DNA of 64,000 nt from Kitasatospora fiedleri (GCF_948472415.1 NZ_OX419519.1:3100001-3164000), one strand, 5' to 3'. Positions 26,429 to 36,692 are shown, numbered from the stretch's first letter. Numbers and translations are program-made. The notes: generated by a model not told the origin, from the sequence alone.

Positions 26429-27818
26429 CTGCCGCCCTCTCCATCTCCAGCTCGACCTCGGTCCCGCCGTCCGGCGCGGGCCGCACCCGCGCGGTGCCCC
26501 CGTTGCGCCGCATCCGGCCGATGATCGATTCGCGTACGCCCATGCGGTCCTCGGGGAGGTCGTCGGGGTCGAAGCCGGGGCCGTGGTCGCGGACGAACAC
26601 CGACACCGCCCTCCCCTCCACCTCCGCGTAGACCTGGACCGGTCCACCGCCACCGTACTTGGCGGCGTTCACCATGGCTTCCCTGGCGGCCTGCATCTGC
26701 GAGGCGATCCGCTCGTCCATCGGGCAGTCGCCGACGCAGACCAGCTCCAGGGGGACGCCGTGCCGGTCCTCGACCTCGGCGACGATCTCGCGCAGGTGCT
26801 CGGCCAGGGTGTCGGGGGCGGCCTCGGCGGCGGCCTCCGGGCGGTACAGCCACAGGCGCAGTTCGCGCTCCTGGGCGCGGGCCAGGCGCAGCACCTCCTT
26901 GGGGTCCTCGGCCCGGCGCTGGATCAGGGTCAGGGTGTGCAGCACCGAGTCGTGGACGTGCGCGGCGATCTCGGCCCGCTCCTGGGCCCGGATGCGGGCG
27001 GTGCGCTCGGCGCCGAGGTCCTGCCACATCCGCAGCATGGACGGGCCGCCGAGCACCAGCACGCCGGCCACCACGGCCAGCGAGGACTCGACGACCAGGG
27101 CGACCGGCGAGTCCACGCCCTGGGTGACGAAGTAGCCGATGATGCCGGCCACCACCAGCAGCACCCCGGCCAGCACCCGCAGGTAGGCGCCCTTGCGGCT
27201 GCCCGGCTCCAGGCCGAACCAGCTCTGCCAGCGCGAGTCGTCGGCCTGCCGCCACACCAGGGCGACGCCGATGCCGACCGCGAGCAGCGGCCACACGTAC
27301 GGCTTGGCGGTCTGGACGCCGAGCGCGGACAGCAGCGCCATCACGCCGATCACCAGGGCGACCAGCGCGAACAGCTGGCCCAGGCTGCCGGCCCGGCCGC
27401 GGCCCCCGACGGCGGACCCCGCGGCGTCCGCCGGGTCCGCGGCGGCGTCCGTGCCGTGCAGGTCGTCGCCGTGGAAGGTGCGCTCCAGCAGTTCGCGCAG
27501 CCGGCCCAGGCGGCCGGGGGCGCCGTCGCCGGGGCGGCGGGCCGGGCGGTCGGCGCCGGGGGCGGCCTGGTTGATGCCCAGCGGCACCACCACCCAGAAC
27601 GCGGCGTACAGCAGGGCGCCGATGCCCTCGGAGAAGAACAGCACGATGAACGCCAGCCGCACCCAGGTGACGGGCACGCCGAGGTGGACCGCCAGGCCCT
27701 GGCAGACGCCGCCGAGGATCCGGCCGTGCGGGCTGCGGTACAGCCGCCGGTAGGGCGGCGGGCCGGCCGGCGGATCGGTCGGCGCGGGCTCGGGGCTTCT
27801 GGTCTCGGGTACGGCCAC
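26421..27818 (-). CDS. PspC-domain sensor histidine kinase
   Basis: 465 residues. An N-terminal PspC domain (about 22-85; GRILGGVCQGLAVHLGVPV) is fused to several membrane spans, then a HisKA_3-type dimerisation helix with the phosphorylated His in AAHVHDSVLHTL and an ATPase domain (REAMVNAAKYGGGG, DHGPGFDPDDLPEDRMG). PspC domains read or signal membrane stress. GTG 27818 begins MAVPETRSPEP and lies divergent from another PspC gene at 27953, with 134 bp between. The response regulator start overlaps its end. Confidence 0.92.
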   Translation of the reverse strand: MAVPETRSPEPAPTDPPAGPPPYRRLYRSPHGRILGGVCQGLAVHLGVPVTWVRLAFIVLFFSEGIGALLYAAFWVVVPLGINQAAPGADRPARRPGDGAPGRLGRLRELLERTFHGDDLHGTDAAADPADAAGSAVGGRGRAGSLGQLFALVALVIGVMALLSALGVQTAKPYVWPLLAVGIGVALVWRQADDSRWQSWFGLEPGSRKGAYLRVLAGVLLVVAGIIGYFVTQGVDSPVALVVESSLAVVAGVLVLGGPSMLRMWQDLGAERTARIRAQERAEIAAHVHDSVLHTLTLIQRRAEDPKEVLRLARAQERELRLWLYRPEAAAEAAPDTLAEHLREIVAEVEDRHGVPLELVCVGDCPMDERIASQMQAAREAMVNAAKYGGGGPVQVYAEVEGRAVSVFVRDHGPGFDPDDLPEDRMGVRESIIGRMRRNGGTARVRPAPDGGTEVELEMERAADD

Positions 27819-27952
27819 GGCACCGATGGTGGCAGGTGCCGGTGCGGCGGCGCATCAGGGTCCGGCCCCTAGGCGGCCCTCAGGGACAGTTCAGGGTCGG
27901 CCCCGGGCCCCGGACGGTTGGGCGGGGCCCGGCGGCCCGGGAGGATGGGGAC

Positions 27953-29496
27953 ATGACGGACGACCAGATCCCGGAGGAACCGCCGGCCGCCCCGCCGAGG
28001 GCCGGCCGGCACTCACCCGCTCCTCCCGGCACCGGGTGGTGGCGGGGGTGTGCGGCGGCCTCGGCCGCTACCTGGACATCGACCCGGTGGTGTTCCGGGT
28101 GGTGATCGCGGTGCTCGGCCTGACCGGCGGGCTCGGGCTGTTCCTGTACGGCCTGGCCTGGCTGGTGGTGCCGCGGGAGGCCGCGGACGGCGAGGGCGGC
28201 CGCACCGAGCTGCAGCGGGTGCTGACCGGCCGGGTCGACGGCCAGTCGGTGGGCGCGGTGCTGGTGACGGTGATCGGCACCGGGGTGTTCTTCTCCTCGA
28301 TGGGCGACGGCGGCCAGCTCTTCCCGCTGCTGCTGCTCGCCGCGCTGGTCTTCCTGGCGCTGCGCTACGACCCGGAGCGGCGGCGGCGCTTCGAGGGCGG
28401 CGGCGACGGCCCGGCCCCGGCCGGGAGCACCGGCCCGCGGGACCGGCTGGAGGACTCCGGCCCGTTCGCCGACTGGAAGACCTGGAGCGAGTCGGTCGGC
28501 CGGGACCTGCGGGCCGAGTGGAAGGTCCGCGGCGCGGAGCTCCAGGAGCGGCTCCGGGCCCGGCACGCGGAGCACCACGGGGCGGGCGGCGCGGAGTACG
28601 GGGACACCCCGCCGGTCGGCCCGTCCGGCTACCTGTGGGACCCGCGGCACCCGGAGCGCGACCCGTACGGCGGGGCCACCCCGCCGTACGGGACGCCCGC
28701 CCGGCCGTGGTGGCAGCGCACCGACCTGCCGGAGGGCGACCCGCTGCGCAAGGAGCCGCGCGAGGACGCGCACCGGGACCGGACGGACCGCCGGACGGCC
28801 GACTTCCAGGAGCGGGCCGACCGGCGCCACGAGGCGCACCGGCAGGCGAGGGAGCGGCACCGGGCGCACCGCGAGTGGCGGGCCCGCCGCCGGGCCGAGC
28901 GCGGCACCCCGGTGCTGGGGGCGTCGGCGGTGCTGGTGGCGGTCGGCGCGTCCTGGGCGGTGGCGGCCGACGACCACGGCGCGCACCGCTGGTCGACGGT
29001 GCTGGCGGTGGCGCTGCTGCCGCTGGGCCTGGCCATGCTGCTCAGCGCCCGCTGGGGGCGCACCCGCGGGCTGACCTTCCTGTCGCTGCTGCTGACCGCG
29101 GGCCTGGTCCTGGCGGCCGGCACCTCGGCGACGGTCGCGGACTCCACCGGCGACCGCGCCTGGACGGCCACCGCGGCCGACCTGCCCGCGCGCTACACGC
29201 TGGGGGCCGGCCACGCCCGGCTCGACCTGTCGGCGCTCGACCCCCGGGGCGGCACCCTCGCCACCGAGCTGCGGGTCGGCGCGGGCAGCGCCCGGGTGAC
29301 CGTGCCCGCCGGGGTGGAGCTGCGGCTGAAGCTGCGCGACGGCGTGGGGGACGTCCGGCTGCCGGACGGGCAGGGCTTCGGCGGCCCGTTCACCCACGAG
29401 GACGTGGTGATCGAGGTCCCGGACGGGCAGCCGTCCAAGGGGGCACTGGAGCTGACGGTGACGGTGGGCGCCGGCGACATCGAGGTGGTGCGGTGA
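27953..29496 (+). CDS. PspC-domain membrane protein, one apparent -1 frameshift near its start
   Basis: About 514 residues after repair. ATG 27953 follows GGGAGG eight bases upstream and reads MTDDQIPEEPPAAPPR. The PspC domain SSRHRVVAGVCGGLGRYLDI and the rest are in the next frame; one more G in 27999-28001 joins them. After PspC come membrane spans, a long charged Arg/His/Glu linker (about residues 150-330), another membrane group, and a C-terminal beta-rich domain like LiaF/DUF2154 (LELTVTVGAGDIEV at the end). This combination fits an envelope-stress partner of the divergent two-component system. Confidence 0.75.
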
Positions 29497-29723
29497 TGAG
29501 GAAGCACCGGTTCGACCTGTACGCGCTGGTCGCGGGCGGGCTGTTCACCGCGCTGGCGGTGCTCTACCTGGTGGCCTCGCTGAACGGGCGCGAGGTGAAC
29601 GGCCGCTTCGTGCTGCCGCTGGCGTGCATCGTGCTCGGCGCGGGCGGCCTGGCCGGCGCCCTGGTGGCCGCCTCCCGGCACGGCCGGGGCGGCGCCCGCG
29701 ACGACGACCACACCCTGGACTAG
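29496..29723 (+). CDS. Small two-span membrane protein
   Basis: 75 residues starting MRKHRFDLYALVAGGLF with two hydrophobic helices (about 8-26 and 38-58) and a charged tail GRGGARDDDHTLD. Its ATG overlaps the TGA of the PspC gene (TGATG), so it is coupled to it and probably shares its function. I do not recognise a named family. Its stop is one base from the convergent Rieske gene stop. Confidence 0.75.
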   Translation: MRKHRFDLYALVAGGLFTALAVLYLVASLNGREVNGRFVLPLACIVLGAGGLAGALVAASRHGRGGARDDDHTLD

Positions 29724-29724
29724 G

Positions 29725-30714
29725 TCAGGACTGCTGCGGGCCCAGCTCCAGCTGGTCGCCGTTCCTGGTGACGGTGTACCCGGGCAGCGGCTTCACGGCC
29801 GGGCCGGTGATCACCGCGCCGGTGGCGGCGTCGAAGGTGGAGCCGTGGCAGGGGCAGTACAGCTTGCCGTCCTTGGGCGGGTTGACCGTGCAGCCGGAGT
29901 GGGTGCACACCGAGGACAGGCCGGCGTACCGCCCGGCGGCGGGCTGGACGACGTAGACGGCGTCGCCGCTGGCCGGGTCCTTGACGGTGGCGGAGCCGCC
30001 GACCGGGACCTGCGCGGCGGGCACCGCGGGCCCGGCCTGCGGGACGGGGCTGGTGGCGCCGGCGCTCGCCGCGGCGGGGGTCTCGTCCCGGCCGAAGCCG
30101 GCGGTGAGCGAGCCGGAGAGCAGCCCGGCGCCGCCGAGCGCGACGGCCGCGATGCCGCCGTCCAGCAGGGCGCGGCGGCGCACCGCGTCCTCGGCGAGGC
30201 CGCGGGCCCGGTCGCGGGCGGCCCGGTCGGCCAGGTAGCCGTCGACCGACAGGTAGGGGGTGCCGGCCAGCAGCAGCGGCGTCCAGGCCAGCAGGTAGGC
30301 CAGGTCGTTGCCCAGGTAGTAGGGGGTGGTGTGGAAGCTGACGGTCAGCCAGAGCGTGGCGGACAGCAGCGCGCCGCCGAGCGCGGCGACCCGGCCCCAC
30401 AGGCCGAACAGGGTGCCCAGGCCGACGGCCAGCTCACCGAAGGCGATCAGCAGGCCGAACAGGGTCGGCGCGTGCAGTGCGGGGCCCAGCGCCCAGCCGA
30501 TCGGGCTGCTCCCCTCCGCGGCCCGGGTCTGGGCGTAGAAGGAGGCCGGGTCGCCGGCGCCGGCCAGGTAGTGCGCGTCGGAGAGCTTGTCGAAGGCCGC
30601 GTAGACGAAGGTCACCCCCAGGAACAGCCGCAGCGGCAGCAGCGCGAAGCGCGAGCCCCGCGCCTTCCACTCGGTGATCCTGGTGCCCGCCGTGCCGCCC
30701 GTCCCGGTCGCCAT
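29725..30714 (-). CDS. DoxX-like membrane domain fused to a Rieske [2Fe-2S] domain
   Basis: 329 residues. The N-terminal half has four or five membrane spans of DoxX type (LRLFLGVTFVYAAFDKL). A Tat-like or anchor segment and Ala/Pro linker follow (about 185-225). The C-terminal Rieske domain carries CTHSGC and CPCHGS, all four cluster ligands. Probably a membrane electron-transfer or oxidoreductase component. ATG 30714 is preceded by AGAGGG. It converges with the gene ending at 29723 with a single base between the stops and no room for a separate hairpin. Confidence 0.85.
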   Translation of the reverse strand: MATGTGGTAGTRITEWKARGSRFALLPLRLFLGVTFVYAAFDKLSDAHYLAGAGDPASFYAQTRAAEGSSPIGWALGPALHAPTLFGLLIAFGELAVGLGTLFGLWGRVAALGGALLSATLWLTVSFHTTPYYLGNDLAYLLAWTPLLLAGTPYLSVDGYLADRAARDRARGLAEDAVRRRALLDGGIAAVALGGAGLLSGSLTAGFGRDETPAAASAGATSPVPQAGPAVPAAQVPVGGSATVKDPASGDAVYVVQPAAGRYAGLSSVCTHSGCTVNPPKDGKLYCPCHGSTFDAATGAVITGPAVKPLPGYTVTRNGDQLELGPQQS

Positions 30715-30793
30715 CGCCGTCGCCCTCTCGCTCGCCGCCTGCCGTCCGCCGACAGGATCGGGTCCGATTGTGCCCGCTGCCCCCCGTACATGG

Positions 30794-30833
30794 CCGCGCC
30801 GCCACTCCCCTGGCGCGGGGAGCGGCGGCGCGG
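30794..30833 (-). terminator. Hairpin terminator downstream of guaA
   Basis: Seventeen-base arms (30794-30810, 30817-30833) with one mismatch, about 20 bp after the guaA stop and before the DoxX-Rieske start. Confidence 0.7.
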
Positions 30834-30853
30834 TCACACGGTTGCCGGTGGGA

Positions 30854-32440
30854 TCACTCCCACTCGATGGTGCCCGGCGGCTTGGAGGTGACGTCCAGGA
30901 CGACCCGGTTCACGTCCTTGACCTCGTTGGTGATCCGGGTGGAGATCTTCGCCAGCACCTCGTAGGGCAGGCGCGACCAGTCCGCGGTCATGGCGTCCTC
31001 GGAGGAGACCGGGCGCAGCACGATCGGGTGGCCGTAGGTGCGGCCGTCGCCCTGCACGCCGACCGAGCGGACGTCGGCCAGCAGGACGACCGGGCACTGC
31101 CAGATCCGGGCGTCCAGGCCGGCCAGGGTGAGCTCCTCGCGGGCGATGGCGTCGGCGTCGCGGAGCAGGTCCAGGCGCTCCCTGGTGACCTCGCCGACGA
31201 TCCGGATGCCCAGGCCCGGGCCGGGGAACGGCTGGCGCTGGACGATCTCGGCGGGCAGGCCGAGCTCCTGGCCGACCATCCGGACCTCGTCCTTGAACAG
31301 CTTGCGCAGCGGCTCGACGAGCTGGAACTCGAGGTCCTCGGGGAGGCCGCCGACGTTGTGGTGGGACTTGATGTTGGCGGTGCCGGTGCCGCCGCCGGAC
31401 TCCACCACGTCCGGGTACAGGGTGCCCTGGACCAGGAACTCCACGGCCGGGCCCTCGTCGGCGACGATGTCGGCCTGGGCCTGCTCGAAGACCCGGATGA
31501 ACTCGCGGCCGATGATCTTGCGCTTCTGCTCGGGGTCGGAGACGCCCGCCAGCGCGGTCAGGAAGCGCTCCTCGGCGTCGACCACGACCAGCTTGACGCC
31601 GGTGGCCGCGACGAAGTCCTTCTCGACCTGCTCGGTCTCGCCCTTGCGCATCAGGCCGTGGTCGACGTACACGCAGGTCAGCCGGTCGCCGATGGCGCGC
31701 TGCACCAGGGCGGCGGCGACCGCGGAGTCCACGCCGCCGGACAGGCCGCAGATGGCGCGCCGGTCGCCGACCTGCTCGCGGATCAGCGCGACCTGCTCCT
31801 CGACCACGTTGGTGGTGGTCCAGTTCGGGGCGATGCCCGCGCCGCGGTACAGGAAGTGCTCCAGCACCTGCTGGCCGTGCTCGGAGTGCATCACCTCGGG
31901 GTGGTACTGCACGCCGTACAGCTTGAGGTCGTCGTTCTCGAAGGCGGCGACCGGCACCACGTCGGTGGAGGCGGTGACGGTGAAGCCCTCGGGCGCGGCC
32001 GAGCAGGCGTCGCCGTGCGACATCCACACCGACTGCTGCGCGGGGGTGCCCTCGAACAGCGTGGAGCCGGGGCGGGAGACGGTCAGCGGGGTGCGGCCGT
32101 ACTCGCGGGCGCCGCTGTTGTCGACGGTGCCGCCGAGCGTCTTGGCCATCAGCTGGAAGCCGTAGCACATGCCGAAGACCGGCACCCCGGCCTCGAAGAG
32201 CGCGCGGTCGAGCTGGGGGGCGCCCTCCTCGTAGACCGACGACGGACCGCCGGAGAGGATGATCGCCTTCGGGTTCCTGGCGAGCATCTCGGCGACCGGC
32301 ATGGTGCTCGGCACGATCTCGCTGTAGACCCGCGCCTCACGCACCCGACGGGCGATGAGCTGGGCGTACTGGGCACCGAAGTCGACGACCAGGACGGTGT
32401 CGTTCTCGGGTGCGGACTGGACGGGGGAATCAGCGGACAC
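30854..32440 (-). CDS. guaA: GMP synthase (glutamine-hydrolysing)
   Basis: 528 residues; converts XMP + Gln + ATP to GMP. N-terminal class I glutaminase: catalytic Cys in GMCYGFQL and the His/Glu pair in HPEV. ATP-pyrophosphatase loop SGGVDSAV follows, then the XMP-binding C-terminal dimerisation domain ([20 protein letters not shown] at the end). GTG 32440 has GGAAGG six bases upstream; a longer frame exists but lacks family residues. With guaB (44704) and guaB3 it forms the guanine branch in this region. A TAGACT (minus, 32482-32487) is a possible -10. Confidence 0.97.
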   Translation of the reverse strand: MSADSPVQSAPENDTVLVVDFGAQYAQLIARRVREARVYSEIVPSTMPVAEMLARNPKAIILSGGPSSVYEEGAPQLDRALFEAGVPVFGMCYGFQLMAKTLGGTVDNSGAREYGRTPLTVSRPGSTLFEGTPAQQSVWMSHGDACSAAPEGFTVTASTDVVPVAAFENDDLKLYGVQYHPEVMHSEHGQQVLEHFLYRGAGIAPNWTTTNVVEEQVALIREQVGDRRAICGLSGGVDSAVAAALVQRAIGDRLTCVYVDHGLMRKGETEQVEKDFVAATGVKLVVVDAEERFLTALAGVSDPEQKRKIIGREFIRVFEQAQADIVADEGPAVEFLVQGTLYPDVVESGGGTGTANIKSHHNVGGLPEDLEFQLVEPLRKLFKDEVRMVGQELGLPAEIVQRQPFPGPGLGIRIVGEVTRERLDLLRDADAIAREELTLAGLDARIWQCPVVLLADVRSVGVQGDGRTYGHPIVLRPVSSEDAMTADWSRLPYEVLAKISTRITNEVKDVNRVVLDVTSKPPGTIEWE

Positions 32441-33136
32441 AGACGGCCTTCCGGCGGCGGTACAAGGGGGTGTCACCACCGAGTCTACCGGGACGCTTTC
32501 ACCCGACTGCCCGCGCCGCCGCCCGTGACCGGGCGGGCGGGCGAATCGTTGCACCGGGAGACCGCACGAGACGTCGGCGCCCTCCAGGTGCGGGCGGCAC
32601 CGTGCGGCGGAACCACGCGTGGATCATCTCCGGTCCACCGGGTGCGCGTGGCGGGCACGGGCCCGCCGTGGGACCGCGCCCCGGTGCCGCGGTCGGGTCA
32701 GCAGGGGACAGCGAACCCGTCCGCGACCGGGCGGACCCGGGGTGTGGCGGCCGGTACCGGTGCCGACCGCCACACCCCAGTCAGCCGCCCGCCCCGGCGT
32801 ACGCCCCGGTACGCCCCGCAAGCGCTCCTCACGCACAGTGATCACTCCGGACGGTCGGGCCCGGCGCCGCCGCGCGCCGTGTCCTGTTCCGTCCACCCCG
32901 CCAGTTACGTCGAATCGGTTGCACGGCAAGGCACTCGTCCACGACGATTGCTGGGAGGCGGGGGCTCACCGTACACCCCCGGCCGTGGAGAGCCCGTCCC
33001 CCGGACGGCTCCCCTCTCACGCTCCGTGAGGCCCATCCGGCCCCGGCGCGTGTCCGTGACCATCCTTCCGAGACGGCGCTCCTCCCCGGGCGCCGTCGAC
33101 CCAGCACCGGCGCGGCCCTGACGCCGAGTGCTGCGA
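32441..33136. other. Long intergenic region between guaA and streptophobe gene
   Basis: About 700 bp without an ORF I can support on either strand; the apparent frames are Arg/Pro-rich with no ribosome sites. It contains the guaA promoter end, a BldD-like palindrome at 32837-32846 and ends in a strong hairpin. An undetected small RNA is possible but I see no recognisable family. Confidence 0.4.
32837..32846. promoter_or_regulatory. AGTGATCACT palindrome, BldD-like half sites
   Basis: A perfect 10-bp palindrome whose halves AGTGA and TCACT match the reported BldD box (AGTGA, spacer, TCACC) with zero spacer. It is in the guaA intergenic region, about 400 bp from either gene, so a chance match is quite possible. 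Confidence 0.25.
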
Positions 33137-33168
33137 CAAAGGGCCCCGTTCCCCCGCGGGGCCCTTTG
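33137..33168 (-). terminator. Strong hairpin terminator
   Basis: CAAAGGGCCCCG (33137-33148) pairs perfectly with CGGGGCCCTTTG (33157-33168) around an eight-base loop. It has flanking A and T bases, like a standard intrinsic terminator, about 80 bp downstream of the streptophobe gene. Confidence 0.85.
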
Positions 33169-33244
33169 GCCTGTCCGGAGCCGGACGCGGGCCCGGTCCC
33201 GGTCTCCGGTCTCCGGTCTCCCGCCTCGGCCTCGGCCTCGGTTC

Positions 33245-34846
33245 TCAGCGGGCGGTGTCCGGGCGCCGGTACGCGGCGTGCGGGTCGGCGTGCGGGTCGG
33301 ACCCGGCGGCGGTGGGTGCGGGGACGGGCGCGGCGGGGGCCGGCAGCTCGTCGGACACCAGCTCGACCGACCCGTGCGGCACCGCGCCGAACCGGTCGGC
33401 GCCCGCCTGCGCGGGCAGCACCGGGAGCACCGGCGGCCCGGCGGGCACCGGCGGCACGGCCGGCCCGGCCGCCGGGTGCGGCGGGGCCGGGACGAGCGGC
33501 GCGGGGGTGCGGCGCGCCGCGTCGAGCACCGCGGGCACCAGCAGCGCGCCGGCCGCGCCCCAGGCCAGGGCGGAGACCAGCACCGAGAGCAGCGACCAGC
33601 CGAGGGTGTCCCGGCTGTCGAGGACGATCCCGGCGACCTCGTCGCGCTTGCCGCCCAGGGTGCTCCAGATCGAGGTGCCGAGCAGCAGCGCGCCGGTGAG
33701 CACCGCGTACAGGCCCGCCAGCACGGCCCGGTCGCGCTGGGCCAGCCGGCCCCGGTGCGCGGACCAGCCGAGCGCCAGCGCGGCGGCCAGCGGCAGGAGC
33801 ACCGCGAACCACCAGCCGCCGCCGTGGCCGTCCAGGTCGAACAGCGACATCGCCCGGTGGCCGAGCCCGAAGGAGTCGGCCGTCAGCAGGGTCGCGCCGC
33901 CGCCGACGCCGAACAGCAGCAGGCCGTTGTTGGTGACCAGCCCCAGCGAGGCGCTGTCCGGGAACACGTCGTCGGAGACCAGCTGCGCCACCAGGGCGAC
34001 CGCGGTGAGCAGCGCCAGCAGGCCGCCCAGCACCCGGAAGGCGTGCTGCCAGGCGAGCAGCAGGCTGCCCAGCCAACCGCGCCGGGCGGCCTCGGCCCGC
34101 AGCGCGGCCGCGCCGTCCACGGCCAGCACCAGGACGGCCGCGGCCAGGCCCGCGGACGCGGTGAGCGGCAGCAGCTCCGGCCCGGTCTCGATCCGCAGCG
34201 ACGGGGTGGCGGCGGCGTCCGTGTCGTACCCGGCCAGCCAGCCCAGCAGCAGCGCGACGAGCGCGGACAGCACGCCGGTGCGCAGCGCCTGGAGCCCGGC
34301 GGCGGGACCGGTCGGCTCGGTGGCGCCGTCCCGGCGGCGGGCCCGGGCGGAGACCCGCAGGCCGAGCCAGAGCGCCAGCAGCCACCCCAGCGTGACCAGG
34401 TACATCACCAGGTGGCTGGAGCTGGACAGGCCGGACGCCGGGCCGTCGGCCCGCGGGCCGGTGGCGGTCATGACCAGCCGCACCGGCGCGCCGAACGCGG
34501 TGAGGACCAGGGCCAGCCAGGCCTGGAAGCCCTCGGCCGACCAGGAGCTCTCGAACAGCGGCGAGCCGTCGCCGTCCCCGCTGCCCGCGCCGATCACGGC
34601 GGCCAGCACCAGCAGCCCGGTCGGCGCGAGCAGCACCCGGCCGGCGGTGAGCCAGCCGCGGGAGGGCAGCGGCAGGTCCCGGCCGTGGTGCACCCGGCCG
34701 GCGCCCCACGGGGAGGGACCGGCCGGGCCGGTGCCGGTGTCCTCGACGACCTCGCCGATCGCGGGCGCGGCGAGCTGCCCCCCGCAGTTGGCGCAGGTCG
34801 CCGCGGCGCCGACCGAGGCCGCGCCGCAGGACAGGCAGATGGGCAT
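33245..34846 (-). CDS. Streptophobe-family polytopic membrane protein with N-terminal zinc ribbon
   Basis: 533 residues. CLSCGAA and CANCGGQ at residues 4-22 form a four-Cys zinc ribbon. About ten hydrophobic segments follow, then a long Pro/Ala-rich C-terminal tail (about 440-533) that is likely cytoplasmic. The overall make-up matches the very hydrophobic Streptomyces family called streptophobe; function is unknown. ATG 34846 is used. It sits between guaA and an oxidase/dehydrogenase pair. Confidence 0.7.
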   Translation of the reverse strand: MPICLSCGAASVGAAATCANCGGQLAAPAIGEVVEDTGTGPAGPSPWGAGRVHHGRDLPLPSRGWLTAGRVLLAPTGLLVLAAVIGAGSGDGDGSPLFESSWSAEGFQAWLALVLTAFGAPVRLVMTATGPRADGPASGLSSSSHLVMYLVTLGWLLALWLGLRVSARARRRDGATEPTGPAAGLQALRTGVLSALVALLLGWLAGYDTDAAATPSLRIETGPELLPLTASAGLAAAVLVLAVDGAAALRAEAARRGWLGSLLLAWQHAFRVLGGLLALLTAVALVAQLVSDDVFPDSASLGLVTNNGLLLFGVGGGATLLTADSFGLGHRAMSLFDLDGHGGGWWFAVLLPLAAALALGWSAHRGRLAQRDRAVLAGLYAVLTGALLLGTSIWSTLGGKRDEVAGIVLDSRDTLGWSLLSVLVSALAWGAAGALLVPAVLDAARRTPAPLVPAPPHPAAGPAVPPVPAGPPVLPVLPAQAGADRFGAVPHGSVELVSDELPAPAAPVPAPTAAGSDPHADPHAAYRRPDTAR

Positions 34847-34910
34847 GGTGGGTCCCCCCGGGCGGTTCGTACGTCGAGGGCCCGTTTATCCCACCGCGGG
34901 TAAAGGGATG

Positions 34911-36671
34911 TCAATCTCCTTCCGGGGCCCGGGCGGGCACCTTCGGGACGGGCAGCAGCGGCAGGCGCAGCGCGCCGAACGCCCCGGCCGGGACGGCGGG
35001 TCGGCGCGGTTCGACCGGCGGGACGGGGCGGTAGGCGGCGCCCGGTTCGGGGCGCGGGTCGGCCTCGCCGCGGTTGGGCCACATCGACATGGCGCGCTCG
35101 GCCTGCGCGGTGATGGTCAGCGAGGGGTTGACGCCCAGGTTGGCGGAGACCGCGGAGCCGTCGACCACGCTGATCCCGGGGTGCCCGTACAGCCGGTGGT
35201 AGGGGTCGACGACGCCGGTGTCGGCGCTGTCGCCGATCGGGCAGCCGCCGAGGAAGTGCGCGGTCAGCGGGATGTCGAAGATCTCGCCGGCGGTGGAGCC
35301 GGCGAAGCCGTTGATGGAGGCGGCCAGGGCCCGGGCGCCCTCCTCGGCGGCCGGGATCCAGCTCGGGTTGGGGGCGCCGTGGCCCTGCCGGGAGGTGAGC
35401 TTGCCGTTCTTCAGGGAGACCGTCAGCGAGTTGTCCAGGGACTGCATGACCAGGCCGATGATGGTCTTCTCCGACCAGCGGTGCTGGTTCATCGACTGGG
35501 CGAAGATCCACGGGTGCCGGGCGGCGGCGCCGAGGTAGCGCAGCCAGCGCGGGCCGCGCCCGGCGCCGCTGACCTGCTGGATGGAGAGCGCGCCCATCGC
35601 GTTGGAGCCCCGCCCGTAGCGGACCGGCTCGATGTGGGTGTTGGCGTCGGGGTGCACCGAGGAGGTGATGGCCACGCCGCGGGTGAAGTCGGGGCGCTCC
35701 CCGTAGCGCCGGGTGGAGGTCTGCGCGCCCACCAGGGCCTCGGAGTTGGTGCGGGTGAGGTGGCCGAGCCGGGCGGAGATCCGGGGCAGCAGGCCGCTCT
35801 CGCGCATCCGGTGCAGCAGGGTCTGGGTGCCGTAGGTGCCGGCCGCGACCACGACCCGCTCGGCGGTGATCGTGCGCGCCCCGGCCGTCCGGGCCCGCCG
35901 GGTGCGGGCGTCGGTGGGCAGCACGTCGACCGCGTAGCCCTCGCCGTGCGGGCGCAGCCGCCGGACGGTGGTCATCGGCAGGATCTCGGCGCCGGCCCGT
36001 TCGGCCAGGTACAGGTAGTTCTCGGTGAGGGTGTTCTTGGCGCCGTGCCGGCAGCCGGTCATGCACTCCCCGCACTCGGTGCACGCCCTGCGCCGGGGTC
36101 CGGCGCCGCCGAAGTACGGGTCGTCGACCTCGCCGCCGGGGGCGGCCTTGGCCTCGCCGGTGCCGTCCCGCCCGTCGCCGAAGAACACCCCGACCGGCGC
36201 CAGGTGGAAGGTGTCGCCGCAGCCCATCGCCTCGGCGGCGGCCTTCAGGTGCACGTCGGAGGGGGTCATCGTCGGGTTGAGCCGGACGCCGAGCATCCGC
36301 TGCGCCTGGTCGTAGAACGGGGCGAGCTCGGCCTGCCAGTCGGTGATGTGCCGCCACTGCCGGTCCTCGAAGAACGGCTTCGGCGGGACGTACAGGGTGT
36401 TGGCGTAGTTCAGCGAGCCGCCGCCGACGCCCGCCCCGGCCAGGATCAGCACGTTGCGCAGCAGGTGGATGCGCTGGATGCCGTAGCGGCCGAGGGCGGG
36501 TGCCCACAGGTAGTCGCGCAGGTTCCAGGAGGTGCTGGGCAGCTCCTCGCGGCGGAACCTGCGCCCGGCCTCCAGGACGGCGACCTTGTAGCCCTTCTCG
36601 GTCAGCCGCAGTGCCGCGACCGAACCGCCGAAGCCCGAACCGACCACCACGACGTCGTAGTCGTACGACAC
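34911..36671 (-). CDS. FAD-dependent GMC-family oxidoreductase (cholesterol-oxidase-like)
   Basis: 586 residues. N-terminal FAD-binding GSGFGGSVAALRL (residues 11-23), a second GMC segment AGAGVGGGSLNYANTLY, and the C-terminal substrate/FAD region HFLGGCPIGDSADTGVVD with GSAVSANLGVNPSLTI. A Cys cluster CTECGECMTGCRHGAKNT in the middle could hold an Fe-S centre, as in some choD-like proteins. The predicted role is oxidation of a sterol or other alcohol. It is 21 bp after an aldehyde dehydrogenase gene on the same strand, so the two may act in sequence: alcohol to aldehyde to acid. Confidence 0.85.
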   Translation of the reverse strand: MSYDYDVVVVGSGFGGSVAALRLTEKGYKVAVLEAGRRFRREELPSTSWNLRDYLWAPALGRYGIQRIHLLRNVLILAGAGVGGGSLNYANTLYVPPKPFFEDRQWRHITDWQAELAPFYDQAQRMLGVRLNPTMTPSDVHLKAAAEAMGCGDTFHLAPVGVFFGDGRDGTGEAKAAPGGEVDDPYFGGAGPRRRACTECGECMTGCRHGAKNTLTENYLYLAERAGAEILPMTTVRRLRPHGEGYAVDVLPTDARTRRARTAGARTITAERVVVAAGTYGTQTLLHRMRESGLLPRISARLGHLTRTNSEALVGAQTSTRRYGERPDFTRGVAITSSVHPDANTHIEPVRYGRGSNAMGALSIQQVSGAGRGPRWLRYLGAAARHPWIFAQSMNQHRWSEKTIIGLVMQSLDNSLTVSLKNGKLTSRQGHGAPNPSWIPAAEEGARALAASINGFAGSTAGEIFDIPLTAHFLGGCPIGDSADTGVVDPYHRLYGHPGISVVDGSAVSANLGVNPSLTITAQAERAMSMWPNRGEADPRPEPGAAYRPVPPVEPRRPAVPAGAFGALRLPLLPVPKVPARAPEGD

Positions 36672-36692
36672 TGCTGCCTCCTCCTCGGATTG

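Noticed and set aside
32624..32929. A 101-codon minus-strand ORF upstream of guaA
   Set aside because: Arg/Gly-rich, no ribosome site and no recognisable motif.
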